From Achromobacter sp. AONIH1 (GTDB taxonomy: Bacteria; Pseudomonadota; Gammaproteobacteria; Burkholderiales; Burkholderiaceae_B): a DNA stretch of 64,000 nucleotides. Every line of letters starts with the position of its first letter. Position 1 is the stretch's first letter. The stretch is from contig NZ_CP026124.1 in assembly GCF_002902905.1 (NCBI RefSeq), positions 6,138,001-6,202,000 on the forward strand, written 5' to 3'. A program made the position numbers and the translations under genes. Below the pieces are notes generated by a model. It saw only the letters and a program-made list of their open reading frames with translations, searched no databases and was not told the DNA's origin. Positions 62,265 to 64,000 of this stretch are shown here, piece after piece.

Positions 62265-63137
62265 TCAGGGCTTGAAGGCGCCGATGAAGATCGCGGGATC
62301 GACCCGCGCATCGTTCAGGCTGACGTTCCAGTGCAGGTGCGGCCCCGTGGCGCGGCCCGTGGCGCCCACCTTGCCCACCACCCCGCCGCGCGGCACCTCG
62401 TCCCCCACCTTCACGTCGATCGCCGACATGTGGCAGAACATGCTGACCATGCCCTGGCCGTGGTCCAGGAACACAGTCTTGCCGTTGAAGAAATAATCCC
62501 CCACCAGCGTCACCACGCCAGCGGCCGGCGCCTTGATCGGCGTGCCGGCAGGCACGGCGAAATCCAGCCCGGAATGCGGATTGCGCTCTTCGCCGTTGAA
62601 GATGCGCCGCAGGCCGAAGGGGCTCGACAGGCGGCCGCCCGGCACCGGACGGTCCAGGATGAGGTTGCTGGGCGTCACGCCGGCGCGATAGCTTCGGTTG
62701 ACCGCGCTTTGCTCGGCCATTTCACGCTCGATGCGCTTCATGTCCTCGTCGCTGGGATTGACCTGGCGCGGGTTCTTCAGCGTGATGCGCTGCGCGGCGT
62801 ATTCCTTGGGCCGCACCGTGAAGGCAAGTTCGCGCGCGCCCTTGGCATCGCGGATGGACACACGCTGCTCGCCCGCCTTGACCGACAGGGGAATGCCCAC
62901 CACGGCGATCCACTGACGCCCTTCCTCGCGCACGACCAGCGCGCGCCGCTCCAGGAACGTGACCTCCGGCGCCGCCGGGCCATCGCCCAGCGCCAGCACG
63001 GCCACGCCACCGGGAACCGGAGCGTTGAGCTTGCGGGAAATGAAACCCTGCTGTTGCTGCGCGCGCAGCGGCCCGGCGGCGAATAACGCCGCCGCGGCCA
63101 CGCCCAGCCGCAGCACGTCGCGGCGCGTGCCCGTCAT
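62265..63137 (-). CDS. M23-family metallopeptidase with twin-arginine signal
   Basis: 290 residues. The N-terminus 'TRRDVLRLGVAAAALFAAGP' (20 residues) is a Tat-type signal. An N-terminal beta domain (about 35-130) precedes the LytM/M23 domain. Zinc ligands: 'HSGLDFAVPAGTPI' (HxxxD) and 'GPHLHWNVSLND' (HxH). It should cut peptidoglycan cross-links in the periplasm or regulate amidases. ATG 63137 is used; a GTG 12 bp upstream overlaps the previous gene. Confidence 0.92.
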   Translation of the reverse strand: MTGTRRDVLRLGVAAAALFAAGPLRAQQQQGFISRKLNAPVPGGVAVLALGDGPAAPEVTFLERRALVVREEGRQWIAVVGIPLSVKAGEQRVSIRDAKGARELAFTVRPKEYAAQRITLKNPRQVNPSDEDMKRIEREMAEQSAVNRSYRAGVTPSNLILDRPVPGGRLSSPFGLRRIFNGEERNPHSGLDFAVPAGTPIKAPAAGVVTLVGDYFFNGKTVFLDHGQGMVSMFCHMSAIDVKVGDEVPRGGVVGKVGATGRATGPHLHWNVSLNDARVDPAIFIGAFKP

Positions 63138-63139
63138 GA

Positions 63140-63478
63140 TCACAGGCACAGGTTGGCCGGCTCGATCATGCTCTGATCGCGGCGATTGATGCGGGTGGAC
63201 AGGCGGGTCTCGGTCTTGCCCTTCCAGTGCGTAGTGGTCAGCACCGCCTCCACGCCCAGGCTGTCGCTTTGGACCAGCTCGAAACCGTTGCGCACGGCCT
63301 TCTGCTCGAACTTGATGCCCTGCGCCTTCCAGGCGCTGGCCACGCAGGCGGTGTAATCCTCGGCGCTGCGTTGGGTGGAGCCATAGAAGACAGGATCGCG
63401 GCTGCGCACGTCCTTGACGTTGGCGCAGGCCGACAGCGCGGCGAGAACGGTAAGGGACAGGGCGAGGCGGACCTTCAT
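63140..63478 (-). CDS. Small lipoprotein
   Basis: 112 residues. 'MKVRLALSLTVLAALSAC' ends in a lipobox LSAC. The mature protein is a compact alpha/beta domain with 'QSDSLGVEAVLTTTHWKGKT' (20 residues). No family recognised. Located 2 bp before the M23 peptidase gene on the same strand; possibly a partner for it. Confidence 0.8.
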   Translation of the reverse strand: MKVRLALSLTVLAALSACANVKDVRSRDPVFYGSTQRSAEDYTACVASAWKAQGIKFEQKAVRNGFELVQSDSLGVEAVLTTTHWKGKTETRLSTRINRRDQSMIEPANLCL

Positions 63479-63539
63479 GTCGGCGGGCATCTCAAAACGG
63501 GGTTGATCGGCAAGTCAAAAACTATACCGCAGCGGCCGC

Positions 63540-64000
63540 TCAGGCCTGCTGCGCGCGGCGCGCCGATTTCGGGCGGAAGGCGGCGATCACCTCGGGCCGG
63601 GTCTCGGCGTAGGGACCGCCGATCAGATCGATGCAATACGGGATGGCGGCGAACACGCCCGGCACCAGGGTGGCGCCGTCATCGCCCTTCAGCCCCTCCA
63701 GGGTTTCGCGTATGGACTTGGGCTGGCCCGGCAGGTTGACGATCAACGCCGCATGCTCGGTCGTCTCCCTGATCACCGCGACCTGGCGCGACAGGATTGC
63801 GGTGGGCACGAAACGCAGGCTGATCTGGCGCATCTGCTCGCCAAACCCAGGCATTTCGCGAGTGCCGGCGTCCAGGGTGGCCTCGGGCGTCACGTCGCGG
63901 CGGGCCGGGCCGGTGCCGCCCGTGGTCAGCACCAGGTCGCAGCCGCAATCGTCGACCAGTTCGATCAGCGTCCGGGTGATCCCCTCGCGCTCATCCGGAA
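63540..64000 (-). CDS. Molybdopterin adenylyltransferase (MogA/MoaB type), partial
   Basis: About 153 codons, running off the right edge. 'LVLTTGGTGPARRDVTPEAT' (20 residues) holds the MPT-binding TGGTG motif; 'VNLPGQPKSIRETLEG' is the usual second motif. The family adenylates molybdopterin before molybdate insertion. The N-terminus is outside the window. Confidence 0.92.
   Translation of the reverse strand, partial: PDEREGITRTLIELVDDCGCDLVLTTGGTGPARRDVTPEATLDAGTREMPGFGEQMRQISLRFVPTAILSRQVAVIRETTEHAALIVNLPGQPKSIRETLEGLKGDDGATLVPGVFAAIPYCIDLIGGPYAETRPEVIAAFRPKSARRAQQA

Noticed and set aside
1..64000. CRISPR arrays, rRNA, tRNA or classical riboswitches
   Set aside because: No regularly spaced repeats, tRNA-like cloverleaf ends or known riboswitch cores were noticed by eye; a covariance search would be needed to exclude weak cases.

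Overview
The window is high-GC, densely packed DNA that looks like the chromosome of an Alcaligenaceae betaproteobacterium (Achromobacter or Bordetella type). This is judged from the fba/purC/purE/purK/tsaC order, the AcnB aconitase, Bug-family (TctC) receptors and GlxA regulators. No rRNA, tRNA or CRISPR array was seen. The genus is an inference from gene order and composition.

Layout. 1-8.4 kb: tail of a LysR gene, a large MscS-type channel, two small secreted proteins, housekeeping enzymes and a soluble double-PAS chemotaxis protein. 8.8-14.9 kb: a GlxA-type regulator divergent from a PotABCD-like ABC transporter operon that ends in a proline-racemase-family enzyme with a Gly in place of the second catalytic residue. 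15-22.7 kb: CBS protein, TauE/SafE exporter, zinc-ribbon membrane protein, acnB with a strong upstream dyad, and a lytic-transglycosylase-like lipoprotein. 22.7-32.1 kb: a TonB-dependent siderophore receptor with a Fur-like box, then tsaC-purK-purE, dsbB with a small DUF5993 gene, purC, a GFA protein and fba. 32.4-35.4 kb: an SMP-30-type hydrolase, a dicarboxylate/amino-acid symporter and a small acidic protein.

Phosphonate use dominates 35.5-45.7 kb. A C-P lyase operon phnGHIJKLM plus a MOSC gene runs leftward. The GntR regulator phnF is divergent from it, and a second operon (a second phnM, a DUF1045 2H-phosphoesterase, phnN) runs rightward. A TCTAGAC element lies in front of both operons. 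The phnCDE transporter sits apart at 56.6-59.3 kb behind a good Pho box. No phnP is present in the window, and the DUF1045 protein is the best candidate to do its step.

A complete 6,344-bp Tn3-family transposon (46700-53043) has inserted after the second codon of a LysR gene. Its near-identical 36-bp terminal repeats and the ATCCC target duplication can be read directly. Joining the flanks restores the LysR start codon and ribosome-binding site, which now lie 6.3 kb away next to a gamma-glutamyltransferase/Bug-receptor/GAF operon that the LysR probably controlled. The transposon carries tnpA, tnpR, a three-part res site and a ParD/ParE-like toxin-antitoxin pair. It also carries two small low-GC genes (a chlorite-dismutase-family protein and a cupin), each followed by a structure that folds like an integron attC site. 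No integrase gene is present, so this looks like a two-cassette array without integrase inside a Tn3 transposon. It is the most unusual part of the window.

The right end (59.5-64 kb) holds a GFA protein, an ArsR/SRPBCC operon whose operator covers its own start codon, a second-type infA, an M23 peptidase with a twin-arginine signal, a lipoprotein and the end of a mog/moaB-type gene.
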